In this document: piece by piece, positions 43,721-53,915 of the stretch
How the letters are laid out: each line of letters starts with the position of its first letter
Numbering within the stretch: the first letter of the stretch is position 1
From: Isoetes taiwanensis
Taxonomy: Eukaryota > Streptophyta > Lycopodiopsida > Isoetales > Isoetaceae
DNA: 64,000 bases
NCBI GenBank assembly: GCA_021234155.1
Contig: JAJEKV010000299.1
Location: 62,001 to 126,000, forward strand
Direction: 5' to 3'
The notes under the pieces: model-generated
Database searches by the model: none
What the model was told of the DNA's origin: nothing
Seen by the model: the letters and a program-made list of their open reading frames with translations, nothing else
Position numbers and translations under genes: made by a program

Positions 43721-45165
43721 TTATTCTGTAACTTGCATGTCAACTTTAAACTGTTTAAACTTAGCTTCAGGAAGGGCTTTTGTGAAGACATCTGCAACCT
43801 GCTTTGCTGTGTTAATATACACCATCTCAATATACTGTTTGCTAGCCAGATCTCGAATGAAGTGGATGTTTAATTCAATGTGCTTAGTTCTATCATGATG
43901 AACTGGATTTTTCACAATTGCTATGCAGCTCTGGCTGTCAGTAAAAATTTGAGTTGGACCTGCTTGTTTGCAATTTAATTCTTCTAGCAATCTTCTCAAC
44001 CAACATATCTCTTTGGCAACTAAAGATGAGGCTGTGTACTCAGCTTCAGCTGAAGACATGGCAATTGCATTCTGCTTTTTGCTTTTCCAATTAATGGCAC
44101 CTCCATCTAAGAATACAACAAATCCAGATGTGGATTTCCTGTTTGACAAGTCCCCTCCCCAATCAGCATCACTATATGCACATAACTGAAGATTGTCCGA
44201 ATTGAATGTTATTCCATGTGATTTTGTCCCTTTAAGGTACTTTAAAACTCTTTTACCTGCAATCCAATGATCTTTGGTCGGATTATGGCATCTCCTGCTC
44301 AAAATGTTTACAATATAAGAGATATCTGGCCTTGTGTTGTTTGCCAGATATAGCAAACACCCTATTAAAGATCTATATGGGACATTCTCCATTTCCTTGA
44401 TGTCCTTTTCAGTGAGATCTTTTTCTTCTGTCAATCTATGTCCTGGTACTGCAGGGCATTTTGCTGGATGTGCATCAACAAGGTTGAACCTTTTAAGCAT
44501 ATTTTCTATATGTTTGGATTGCTGCAGTTTCAGTATCTTTTGGTCTCTGTTTCTGCATACTTCTATGCCCAAGAAGTGTCTTAGTTCCCCTAGATCTGAC
44601 ATTTCAAATCTTGAACTTAAGATCCCTTTACAATGATTCAATACTCTTGTATGATTTGCTGCCATAATGCAGTCATCAACATACAAGGCTATAATGCAAA
44701 AGTTTTCTGCTTGTTTGTACCTATAGAGGTTGCCATCATTTTTGAGTTTCTCAAACCCTTGTTCCTTAAGAAAGTTATCCATGCATACATACCACTCCTA
44801 GGAGATTGTTTCAGGCCATTATCTGACTCTATTTAGTCTCCAAACTTTATTGATTTGTTGCTCAAATCCACGGAGCTTGTTCCATAAAAACTTTTTTCCT
44901 CCGGTTTAGCATTAAGAAAGGCTTTTTTACATCCATGTGATGTAGCTCAAGATCTTGTGCATTTGCTATTGCAAGCAATGTCCTAATCTTTGGTTAATTT
45001 CACAATAGAGAGTACGTTTCCTCAAAATCCGGGCCCCTGTTTTTGAGTGTATCCTTTTGCCACAAGTCTTGCCTTGTATTTCTAGCGCCATCCGAATTTT
45101 CCTTAATTTTAAACAACCATTTGCAACCTACAACATTTTTCCGGTAGGGTAATCAACTAAGTCAT
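43721..45165 (-). pseudogene. Copia reverse transcriptase and RNase H
   Basis: A 353-aa open frame (44782-43721) holds the RT catalytic block ALYVDDCIMA, then FLGIEV and the RNase H domain with YSDADWGG, STSGFVVFL, MSSAEAEYTA and FTDSQSCIAI. The RNase H acidic residues are present. Upstream (45165-44783), the N-terminal RT region is recognisable only in pieces (YITWM, KKPFLMLN-like words from the 'HMDVKTAFLNG' block) separated by stops. The enzyme is therefore truncated and inactive in this copy. Confidence 0.9.
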
Positions 45166-46870
45166 ATGTGCGAGTTTTTCTCAAAAGAATCTAACTCATC
45201 CTTCATGGCTTTAAACCACTGTTCCTTATGCTCACTCTCAATTGCTTCCTCATAAGACTGTGGTATTGGAACATTTTCAAGTATTGCCATAACTTGTTCA
45301 TATTCAATATGTTGCTTTTCTAACCTCCTACTTCTTCCCAATTCATTCCTACCATAATGATCAGCATTTTCATGTACGTTTTCCAGCAGCTTCTCTACTT
45401 GAGTTCTTCTTTTGCTGATGGCACCTAATGGTATAGTGTTGTTTTCAATGTTTGCTGCCTCATTATTTTCAGTGATTGTGTCATCATTTGGTTCTGCTAT
45501 CATGTTTCCTTCTTCCTGATCTGAGTCTAAATCTATTGCTTGCTGTATCTTAGTTTCAACCTTGTCTTTTTTGTCAAAATCTGCTTTCCTTTTATGCCTA
45601 TCTTTGTAGAACACCTGTTCATCAAACAAAGTATCTCTGCTAATAACTATTGTTTTGCTTTCTGGCACAAACACTCTATACCCCTTGGATTCTTCGTCAT
45701 AACCCACGAGGTAGCCAATACTTGCCTTGTCATCTAATTTCTGTCTTAATCCTTTTGGTACATGTACATATGTTAAACATCCATATGCTTTAAAATCATA
45801 ATCTATGCTAGCATTATCATTAGACCATAGCAAATCAGGTATGTTACCTTTAATGCTTTCGATGAGGGGGGGTTTGTTACGAATCATTATTGCGACCTTC
45901 AAAGCTTCTTCCCACGGGTTATTTGGCAAGCCACTCCTTTTGATCATTGATCTCACAACATCCATAATGGTCCTGTTTTTCCTTTCAGCTACTCCATTTC
46001 TTTGGGAATGTACCTGCAGGTTAGTTGCCTTCTAATTCCATGAGTGATGCAAAAAAGTCTGAATTTGGCTGATAGGTACTCCCCTCCTCTATCAGACCTG
46101 ATGCACTTCAGTTTTCTCCCTGATTCTCTTTCCATTTCATGAACATATTGTTTGAAAGCATTTAATGCTTGAGACTTTCTTTCTAAGCAGTAGACTTTGC
46201 ACTTCCTACTGAAGTCATCAATAAAAGATATGAAATATCTTTTATTTGTCCTTCCTTTGACATTTAATGGCCCACATAGGTCAGTGTGTACCAGATCAAG
46301 AACACCCTTTGCTCTTGTTTTGGATTGTTTGAAGGGTAGCCTGTTTGTTTTCCCAAGTATGCATCCCTCACACTTGAAGTTTTCTGATTTGATATCTTTA
46401 CAATTTAGCCATCCCTTTTTGGCTAAGTATTTCAAATTGTTGCAATGAGTATGGGCCAGCCTGTCATGCCAGATTTCAAATTCTGGAATATTTACAGTGT
46501 TAATACTGTCATGTCCCAAAGCTTTCATTTGGAAAAGATTGCCAACACGTTTTGCATGGAACTTCAATATATTATCAAAAAAGATATTACAACCTTTTGA
46601 GTCAAAGTTGACCTTATATCCTAAATCCACCAACTGGCTTACAGAAATGAGGTTTTTAATGATAGTGGGAACACACAATACATTCTCAATATCTACTATT
46701 TTTCCATCAAGATCTAAAAGTTGCAAAAGTCCCCTTCCTTCAATTTCTTGAGTATCTCCATTTCCAACTTGGATTCTTCTAGAATGAGTGGTTGAGACAT
46801 TTTTTAGCAAATCGATGGATTGGACTCTTGATCTTTCAAGACTCCACTATCAACTACAAGAGTTTTGATT
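45162..46870 (-). pseudogene. Copia protease end, GAG-pre-integrase and integrase
   Basis: The 46810-45989 frame holds the pre-integrase finger (HDRLAHTHCNNLKYLAKKGW, then CEGCILGK) and integrase core (LVHTDLCGPL, FIDDFSRKCKVYCL, IRSDRGGEYLSAKF). The expected VAERKNRTIMD block is split: a 1-nt frameshift near 46015 separates it from the 45965-45162 frame. That frame carries the C-terminal integrase extension (MIKRSGLPNNPWEEAL; GYLVGYDEESKGYRVF). Just upstream a VVDSG protease motif is visible near 46850, but without the usual downstream residues, and the junction to the next frame is broken. Confidence 0.88.
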
Positions 46871-47079
46871 TATTAGCGGGGCTGATTTTGCTCAACAATA
46901 TTAAATGCAAGGCTTACCTCATCTTCATCATCAACATCAGATTTTTCCTTGTCTTCTTGCTCTCTTGCCACAAAGGTACCCGGTTGGTTTTACGCCCACG
47001 ACCCCTTCGAGCTGGTTCTTCCTCCTCTGCTAGTGGACCCCTTATTGTTCCCCTTGCCATGATCTTTTGGAGTAGGGCA

Positions 47080-47950
47080 CTTAGCTGCAACATGCCCTTT
47101 TCCCCCACAGGTATAACAGTTAAATTCCCTTTTTAATTTTGGGCATTCACTCTTGAAATGCCCTGTTTCATGGCAATTGTAACATGTAACTTTCTTTTTC
47201 CCAGCAAACAGAATTTCAGGAGATTCTTCTCTTTCTCTTATGATCTTTATGCTCGAATTCTGTTCTCAGAATATTCTCTGCTTCTTCCCTAGATTTGCTC
47301 ATGTTTCTAATAAATAGAGACAGATTTTCATTTTCACTAACTGCCCTAGATATTTGGAGAACTTGGCTTCTTTCACTGACATTGACTCCAGCACCAGCTA
47401 AGTCAGCTATTATGTTATCAAATTGATTAAAAAAATCTGAAACATCTTCTTCCTCCTTTAGTTTCAGTCCCCTCAATTCATTTTCAAGCAAATCTATTTG
47501 GGATGAAGTCTTTTCTTCGTAATGTTTTAATAAAAAACTCCACATCTGCTTAGGACTTAAATTTCTCAACTTAAGCCTAATGGTAGGACTTACCTTGCAG
47601 GTAATTATGCCTTGAGCCTCCTTAACCTTTGAGTATAAGGACCTCCCAGTTCCTAACGTGGCCGCCGCCACGGTTGTTCCTTCAAGTAGTTGTTGCTCCA
47701 CGACCTGCATTTTCTCTCATGTTAACAGATCCCTCGAAAACAGGATTTTGGTAATAGTGTTCATGTTGACATTTGTGCCTCCATCTGGATCAACAAGATC
47801 CCAGAGTTCCTCAACTTCCAAAATGTGTTTCACAGCATCCTTCCACACCTGGAAACCTGGTCCACCTTTGTAGACCTCCACTGTGCTTAAGAGACTAGCT
47901 CCAAATCTGCTGGACATACTTAAAGAGCAAAAGAATAACACAAGGTTCAA
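47080..47950 (-). pseudogene. Copia gag with two CCHC zinc knuckles
   Basis: Frames 47950-47717 and 47710-47216 give the gag polypeptide (FQVWKDAVKHILEVEELW; IRLKLRNLSPKQMWSFLLKH). A further frame carries two CX2CX4HX4C nucleocapsid knuckles, CYNCHETGHFKSEC and CYTCGGKGHVAAKC, at about 47200-47085. Frame changes near 47715 and 47220 separate the three pieces. Confidence 0.88.
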
Positions 47951-47962
47951 CAGGATTAACTT

Positions 47963-47974
47963 GCTCTGATACCA
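47963..47974 (-). other. Copia primer-binding site (initiator tRNA-Met)
   Basis: The minus-strand TGGTATCAGAGC, one base from the 5' LTR, is the standard complement of the 3' end of plant tRNAi-Met used by copia elements. Confidence 0.95.
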
Positions 47975-47975
47975 A

Positions 47976-48599
47976 TGTTAGAAATAGAGAATCTTCTCTA
48001 AATCTATATCACAATTGCTTGATGAATTTATGTATTACACCAAGACAATTATCACAAAATTTCAATTCTTAAGGTAGTGTATTTGCTAGAAACAAAATTG
48101 CAATAAAACCTTAGGATTACTGTAGCAAAAGTTACTGTAGAAATGGGATTGACCCAAGTTTGACCCGATGGCAATACAATTACACAGCTCCGAAACATGC
48201 AGAAATTCCTCCTTAGGTTTAACTCCTGACCAGTTCAATTCATAAACCGGCCTCTACAATCTTTTAAACTGTGAGTCTCGGCGGTTATGGCATCGGATCC
48301 GGCCGCCTAGCCGAGCTCCTATTCATATGGAGTTTCCCTCCATTGTATCGGGCCCTAAGAGCTATACAAATGGGATAATCCCAACCATTGAATGTGGATG
48401 ACCTTAACCTTTTCAAATATGGTGCTAAGACCATCATAAGAACCATTATAAGCTCCATGGCATGTTATTTTCACTGTACTGTATATTAGGGCTAGCCATC
48501 CTCTGAACAATCCCCTGTATAATTTATGTACACTGTATATACAACTTCAATGAATTGTTTGTCTTCAGAATATGTGATGATTCAAACCTAAATTCAACA
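47976..48599 (-). repeat. Copia 5' LTR
   Basis: 624 bp, near-identical to the other LTR; adjoins the primer-binding site. Contains the element's promoter by family knowledge. Confidence 0.95.
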
Positions 48600-49376
48600 G
48601 TATGAAGGCAACCTGAAAGCCGCCCTGCTTTGGCAACTTCCTAGAATGCTTCTTTCATTGCTTTGTGTTTCAAAATATGTGGAGACAACCCCGCATATAA
48701 AAATGCCTCTACAACCTTCAATTTTATCTTCTTTAGTTGCTCTGATGTTAAGCAATGATCAATCCTTTGTTGCTTCATCTGTCTTTCTGCTATTTCAATT
48801 GTCTCTATCATTCTCTGCTCGCCCGTATTTATACCTATTGACCCTAGTCCACCCTCTGATTGATATGCCGCCCCAACAGGGGTGTGGTATAGTTATTTCG
48901 TCTGCATCTGCTCGACACTGCTCTTGAGTATCCGTAACCCGTCTTTTTGTCATATTATTCTTCGTTTTGCGTATCATATCTAGTCGAGACAACCTTTCAA
49001 TGGCATCTTTTTGCAAGTCAGCAGATACAGTACAAGTCGCGACACCAACGTCTCTTTCACGTAAGATGTGAGCTCGAATTCTTGTTGCAGAACCATTTAG
49101 CGATGAATATCCACAAAACACACATTCCCACTCATTTATGTCAAACTCCTTCACAAAATCCCATTCTAGATCTTTTTTTCGACCGAGAACCCCAATAACG
49201 CGACCACGTGCACATGGTGCAGTCTCCTTGGCTGCCACGAAGCGCGGCGATCCTTGCCCGGAAGAGGGCGATGACCGCCGCCTGCACCACCTCGAGGTAG
49301 ACGATGATGACCATTTGCGCACCTCGAGGTAGGCGCATGACCGGTGCCATTCATTGCTCGCTAGCTTGGCTGACAA

Positions 49377-50666
49377 TGTCTGTTGATGAGACTCCTTGAT
49401 TACACGAACTAAAGGAAGACGTATATATGCAAAGGAGCAAGCTTGCTACGCATATGTTACATCGACATTCCGTACGAGAATCAAGGGGGTGGACGAGAGC
49501 CTATAAGATATTGTAAGGAAGCAGGTGCGAACCCAAGGTTGGAAAACATTGGGATGGAGTAATCTCACTTCACAGTATCCAACATTAGGCCCGCGACATA
49601 AAACCCACACCTCAAAGGAAGACCGTTTCCCAAGGAGTATTTTGACTCAACCTGGCAGTCAACATTTGAGGTGAATTCTAGGGCATGTAAAAGTTTTTGT
49701 ATACTGCATATTAAGGTTAAAATACTATAAGGTTTGAAAGAATATACTTAATGGTGTTAATTTTGTACATGTATTGTAAATATTTTTTGGGGCTCTCGCT
49801 GCCCTACGTAACCCCCCGTGTGAATATGCACCCAAACCAAAGGGGGTTTAAGGGGGATTTTATTTTAAATGTGTCAAACGCAATGGTTTATGTTAATAAT
49901 GTTAATGGTAGTTGTATGTTAATGGTTTGTGTTACCTAAAAAAAAATTTGGCCCCTTCGGGGCCTTAAGAATGGTGTAGGATAGTAGATATCCACATTAC
50001 CTAATACTCTAATGATGGATGATGTATCGTAGTCTCACAAATCTAACAAACTAGAGGTGCTCAAATTATGGAAACGAAACATTGCATAGAATTAGACATA
50101 TAATATTATACCAATATCAATATTAATATATGAGGTAGCATGTAATAATAGAATTTATTAATAATGAAAACCATTACTCCAAATCATTTTTCTGTTTATT
50201 TGAAGAAACCATTACTCCAAATCCTACACGAATACAATGCCGAATACAATTGTGTCATATATCTTCCATGCTTATCCCTGGAACAAATTGAAGTGAGTGA
50301 CTATTTCCATTATCCACAACAGAAGTCATGCAGTCTCATAGATCGGACAAACAACAATGAGATTTAAAAGTAATACTGGAATCAAAAGATTGTTCATAAG
50401 CCCACAGAGTTTAAGTTTACCTGCAATCATGTTTTGTTGTGAAATTTTAATTGCTAGCTCGTGACATAGAATTACCAAGACAGGCCTTCTGCAAGCCTTC
50501 CAAACTGAGCTCCAAGTTACTAAATAGTAAAAAATTGTAAACTTTACAAACCCACCAATTCTTTGCATCATCCACTATAGCTGAACCGGAAGCACATAAA
50601 TCTGAAGCCCCTATGTCAAGCAAATGCAAAGGCAATTTCAAATCTATGAGTTGAATCCATCTTACA
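49377..50666. other. No gene; small hairpin
   Basis: Only short ORFs. At 49950-49964 a perfect 6-bp stem GGCCCC-TTC-GGGGCC follows an A9 run. At 49805-49855 CCCCCC and GGGGG runs could pair. Confidence 0.5.
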
Positions 50667-50754
50667 GAAAGGGAGGATGTTTTGCATCACTGGCACATAG
50701 CAAAGATCAAGAAAGGGAGGATGTTTTGCATCATTGGCACATAGCAAAGATCAA
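50667..50754. repeat. 44-bp tandem duplication
   Basis: GAAAGGGAGGATGTTTTGCA ... GGCACATAGCAAAGATCAA is repeated at 50667-50710 and 50711-50754 with one mismatch (CACTGG vs CATTGG). Confidence 0.95.
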
Positions 50755-50975
50755 GAATTATCGGCTACATAACCAGGAAAATATGTATTAACCTCAGACT
50801 CATCATAGAGATGGACGAAATACTCAAGAAGGTGGAGGCCCCGAATTTGTTCCTTGTCATGCATGTGGACAAAATCCCCTGCTGTTGCATGTACGAGAAA
50901 TCTACAAATGGATGCCCTAGTAACACAATTGCTGCTCATGCTCAAAAATCGGATCTGGAATCTCGAATAGACAAA

Positions 50976-51998
50976 TCAAGGCTTCTTTTGTTCACCTCCC
51001 ATCCCAACAGTTTCTTTGGCCTTCTGAAGAGCTGCAGACGCCTTCTCACCAACCTGCTGGAGGACATTTCCAGCTTTATCCTTGGCAGCAGTAGCTTTCC
51101 ACCTATCATAATAATCATTTCCACCTACGTAATAATCATTTCCAGCTCAAGAGAAAGCTACTGCTGCCATTCTCTTGAGCTTTCCACCTATCATAATAAT
51201 CATTAGTATGTTACACAACAAAAGGGTGAAGAACACAAAGGGCGAGATTCGACTACCTTTGGATGGCAGTTCCGTTACGTAGCAGCGGCAATACAAGGAC
51301 TATAATGATTGAAGAATTCTGAGGCAGTCTTGGAGCTTTTCTGTGTGCTAAAAGGTCAAAATCAAAAGCATTTCCCTGGAAATGTTTCGAACTGGCAGCG
51401 ATGATCATCTCGTGGGTCGTCTGATGGATACGATATATTGCTTATAGGCAAGCAACTTGGTTTTCGTGTGCTAATCAGCACACTATGTAGACAAACATCA
51501 GCCTATGACTACAATTTAAATCTTGAGGATGAAAATCAGAGCGAAATGGTAAGGTGTTTGGCTGGGAACAAGATGCATGTGTGCCAAGAAAGAGACTGGC
51601 TGAAGGAGTATACTTGGGATAGATCTCATTCTAAAATGTGGTCAAGGCGATGATAGATTTCTTATCATACCACTACTCTTTTCAGCAGTCTGATCCTTAG
51701 CATACTGAGCTTTCTCAGTAGCTTGGTCCTTGGCAAAGTAAGCTTTGTCTTGTGCAGTCTGCATCATTCCTCCCACCTTCTCCTGGGCATGTTCGGTTTG
51801 TTTCTTGGCCTTACCTGCAGCACCTGATGCATGTTCCTTTGCAGACTGACCTACCTCAGACGTCTTTTGAGATGTTGCATCCTTGGCCTCCCAGCCATGT
51901 TCATCAGCTTGATGGGCAGCACCCTTGGTCTGTTCAGAGGCGTGTTGGGCAGCGCCCTTGGTCTGTTCAGAAGCTTGATGGGCGCGCTGATCTGCCAT
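50976..51998 (-). CDS. Group 3 LEA (LEA_4) protein, two exons
   Basis: Exon 1 51998-51671 starts MADQRAHQASEQTKGAAQHA and carries imperfect 11-mers rich in Ala, Lys, Gln and Glu (ASEQTKGAAQH, EHASGAAGKAKKQTEHAQEK, AKDQATEKAQY). The donor is AGTG|GTATGA. Exon 2 51124-50976 starts at an acceptor ACGTAG and reads GNDYYDRWKATAAKDKAGNV, ending KETVGMGGEQKKP-stop. Together 158 aa, no Cys or Trp-rich core, highly hydrophilic. LEA_4 proteins are disordered, fold into amphipathic helices on drying, and protect membranes and enzymes in seeds or stressed tissue. The acceptor at 51125 was chosen because only it keeps the LEA frame; a nearer AG at 51094-51095 does not. No targeting peptide, so probably cytosolic. 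Confidence 0.88.
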
Positions 51999-52144
51999 AG
52001 TTCGCTTGTTTGGAGACAGAGAGAGACGAAATATGAGAAATCAAAGACCTGGAAAAAGAATGCCGAGCCCTGCCGCTATCTGCCATTCTCAGAACCCTAA
52101 AACCTCTCAAACGGTCGACCCCTAAATTAGATACAAGGCTAAAC

Positions 52145-52152
52145 GACCACGT
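52145..52152 (-). promoter_or_regulatory. ABRE-like ACGTGGTC element upstream of LEA
   Basis: On the minus strand ACGTGGTC lies about 150 bp upstream of the LEA start codon. ACGTGG-core elements bind bZIP ABF factors in abscisic-acid-induced LEA promoters. A single site was seen, so this is suggestive only. Confidence 0.4.
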
Positions 52153-52310
52153 CGGATTGTTGAAACCAACCCAAATCAACGAACCAAAAAGGGCGCACTC
52201 TAGAAATACTATTTAGTATGCCTCCACGAATACAACGCCGAAATCATAGGAAAACCATGTAAAAAACCATATAAAACCACACAAAAAAACCCCCTGTTAT
52301 AATGCTACAT

Positions 52311-52368
52311 ATTCGCGTATGCGAACATTTTTTCGCGTACGTGAAATTCGATTTTTTTCGCGTGCGCG
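52311..52368. repeat. Three CpG-rich imperfect palindromes
   Basis: ATTCGCGTATGCGAA, TTTTCGCGTACGTGAAA and TTTCGCGTGCGCGAAAA follow each other with short spacers. They stand out in CpG-poor DNA. Confidence 0.75.
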
Positions 52369-53915
52369 AAAACAACTAGATCGCTTATCGTACGAATAAT
52401 ACATATTGCGTATAGAACATACATCGTATTGAACCTATCCATGCTCTTTCTCATAAGCTTAGCGAGAATTCATAAAGCTAAGACCATCATAGAGTCTTAG
52501 CCAAAGACTGCAGCTTGTTTTACATCTAGCATAATTGAATTTGCAAGATAAACCTAATACGGCTTGTAGAGCACAATAACAAATACATGACTCGTTTAGC
52601 ACCTATGTAGGAGATTGTGCAGGCCAAGCCTAATTCCTATGCCCATATCTATGTTACACACACAGAGACTAAAGAAAGATCAATGTTAGGGTTTCAAAAT
52701 GCAATTAGAAGAATATCTATACTCAGTGAGAAATGAAGAAAGAGGCAAAGCATACTGTTGTCAAATACGGCAAGTCATAATTCCATTGATGCAAAGATAC
52801 AGTTATGGCCTTCTACTGCCATGGTTTCCTGTATATATCAAACAATCTAAAACGAAGTAGCCAATCTAGAAACTGCTCACTTTCTTAGCATTTAGCAATT
52901 GTGAAGCAGTTATCAATACCTTGTTTTTTGACCCATTTCTACTATGAATTTGAGAAATATATGTCTAACTTTTCAACGGATGCTCTCGCCAAAAGAATGG
53001 AGCTTGATTTTGAAAGTTATGGCCACATGTCTAAGCAGCTTTCTAACTGTGACAACAAATGTATTTCCTTCTATTTGACACATTTGCCTTGGTTATTTCA
53101 AAAATCAATGCCTAGCATCATCTATGGGTCCTTTAGCAAGCTCCCCAATGAATTATCTTGGACATACAATGGATGTTCTTTAAGAGAGCTAGATGTGTCA
53201 TTCTAAATTTGCAGGCACAGGAGTTTACAATGCTCGTCCATAGCAACGGAGGGACAAACGAATTGCATTCTTAATATGCAATGCCCAGAATAGAAATGCT
53301 GGAGCATGTTCCAGGCTCTGATCCAACCCTTTGCATGCATTGGCCATATCGAGATCTGCGAGAAATTAAGAATAGACATCATTCCCAACATATCACAACT
53401 CAAGAATCCACATTGATTTTTCTTGCCTTCATCCTTTAATTCATATCAAAGGAGCAAAAGTATTTTAACTTCAATGCTATTCTACCTAACAAAACCTTCT
53501 GCAACTGTTAAAGAAAGTGAGCTGATAAAGCTTATGCATCTAGCAATATAGCAGCTAAGAGAATATGAAAATTTATGCCTACCAAGGCATTAGTTCCAAT
53601 ACATTGATTAAGAATGCCATCAATGAATCTGATAGATTCCACCATCTGCTTCTCAATGGTCTTATAATAGATAAGGATTTAAAACTATAAAGCTAGAGGC
53701 CATATCAGCGAACTGAGACGCCCTTTATATTACAAAATAGAGCCACACAGTACAAAAGACTCATTCACAAAAAATGCATGATAGAGACTGAAGAGAAAAA
53801 GAGTTTGTATATGGGAAATGTAGATCCATATACATGATACCACTGCAATTTTTTAGAAACTTTCCAAATGGGATGTAATGTTGAAATACAATAATTGCTG
53901 CCTATGCTTGGACAA

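Larger units (their letters stand above)
43076..48604 (-). mobile_element. Complete Ty1/copia retrotransposon with 5-bp TSD
   Basis: Two 624-bp LTRs (43081-43704 and 47976-48599) with TG..CA ends are flanked by GTATG at 43076-43080 and 48600-48604. Transcription is leftward. Order on the minus strand: 5' LTR, primer-binding site, gag, protease, integrase, RT, RNase H, polypurine tract, 3' LTR. Integrase before RT defines the copia superfamily. By eye the LTRs differ at four positions, so insertion is recent. Yet gag, integrase and RT carry frameshifts or stops, so the copy is non-autonomous now. Confidence 0.97.
41408..49376 (-). pseudogene. BED-finger/DUF659/hAT-dimerisation gene (hAT transposase-like), split by a copia element
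   Basis: N-terminal part (49376-48605): a zinc-finger-BED-like block CVFCGYSSLNGSATRIRAHI with a following Cys, then a basic linker. The reading then resumes beyond the copia insertion at 43080 with SYKHANNKMVDEIHGKMVER and ARPASLLTDSWSNVNKDHLI (DUF659). Next comes FWKGVKNVVRCMQPICHAIK, and last the hAT dimerisation region (42437-41814) with SFNSASERNWSACKYIYSIT. Domain order is that of plant hAT transposases and domesticated hAT-like genes. Besides the copia insertion there are stops between about 42440 and 42850, a stop near 48655 and a frame change at the C-terminus, so the gene is dead. hAT terminal repeats were not found, so transposon or domesticated gene cannot be decided. Confidence 0.8.
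51999..53915. other. LEA 5' flank and intergenic DNA
   Basis: Contains the LEA promoter side and a CpG-rich palindrome cluster at 52311-52368. A 101-residue plus-strand ORF (52901-53206) has no recognisable domain and its codon use is that of AT-rich noncoding DNA. I see no gene. Confidence 0.45.

Noticed and set aside
49950-49964. Rho-independent-terminator-like hairpin GGCCCC-TTC-GGGGCC
   Set aside because: The resemblance to a bacterial terminator is not meaningful in plant nuclear DNA; it was kept only as a hairpin.
50942-51123. 60-aa minus-strand ORF over LEA exon 2 in another frame
   Set aside because: The LEA frame in the same DNA gives typical LEA repeats and a phase-consistent splice with exon 1.
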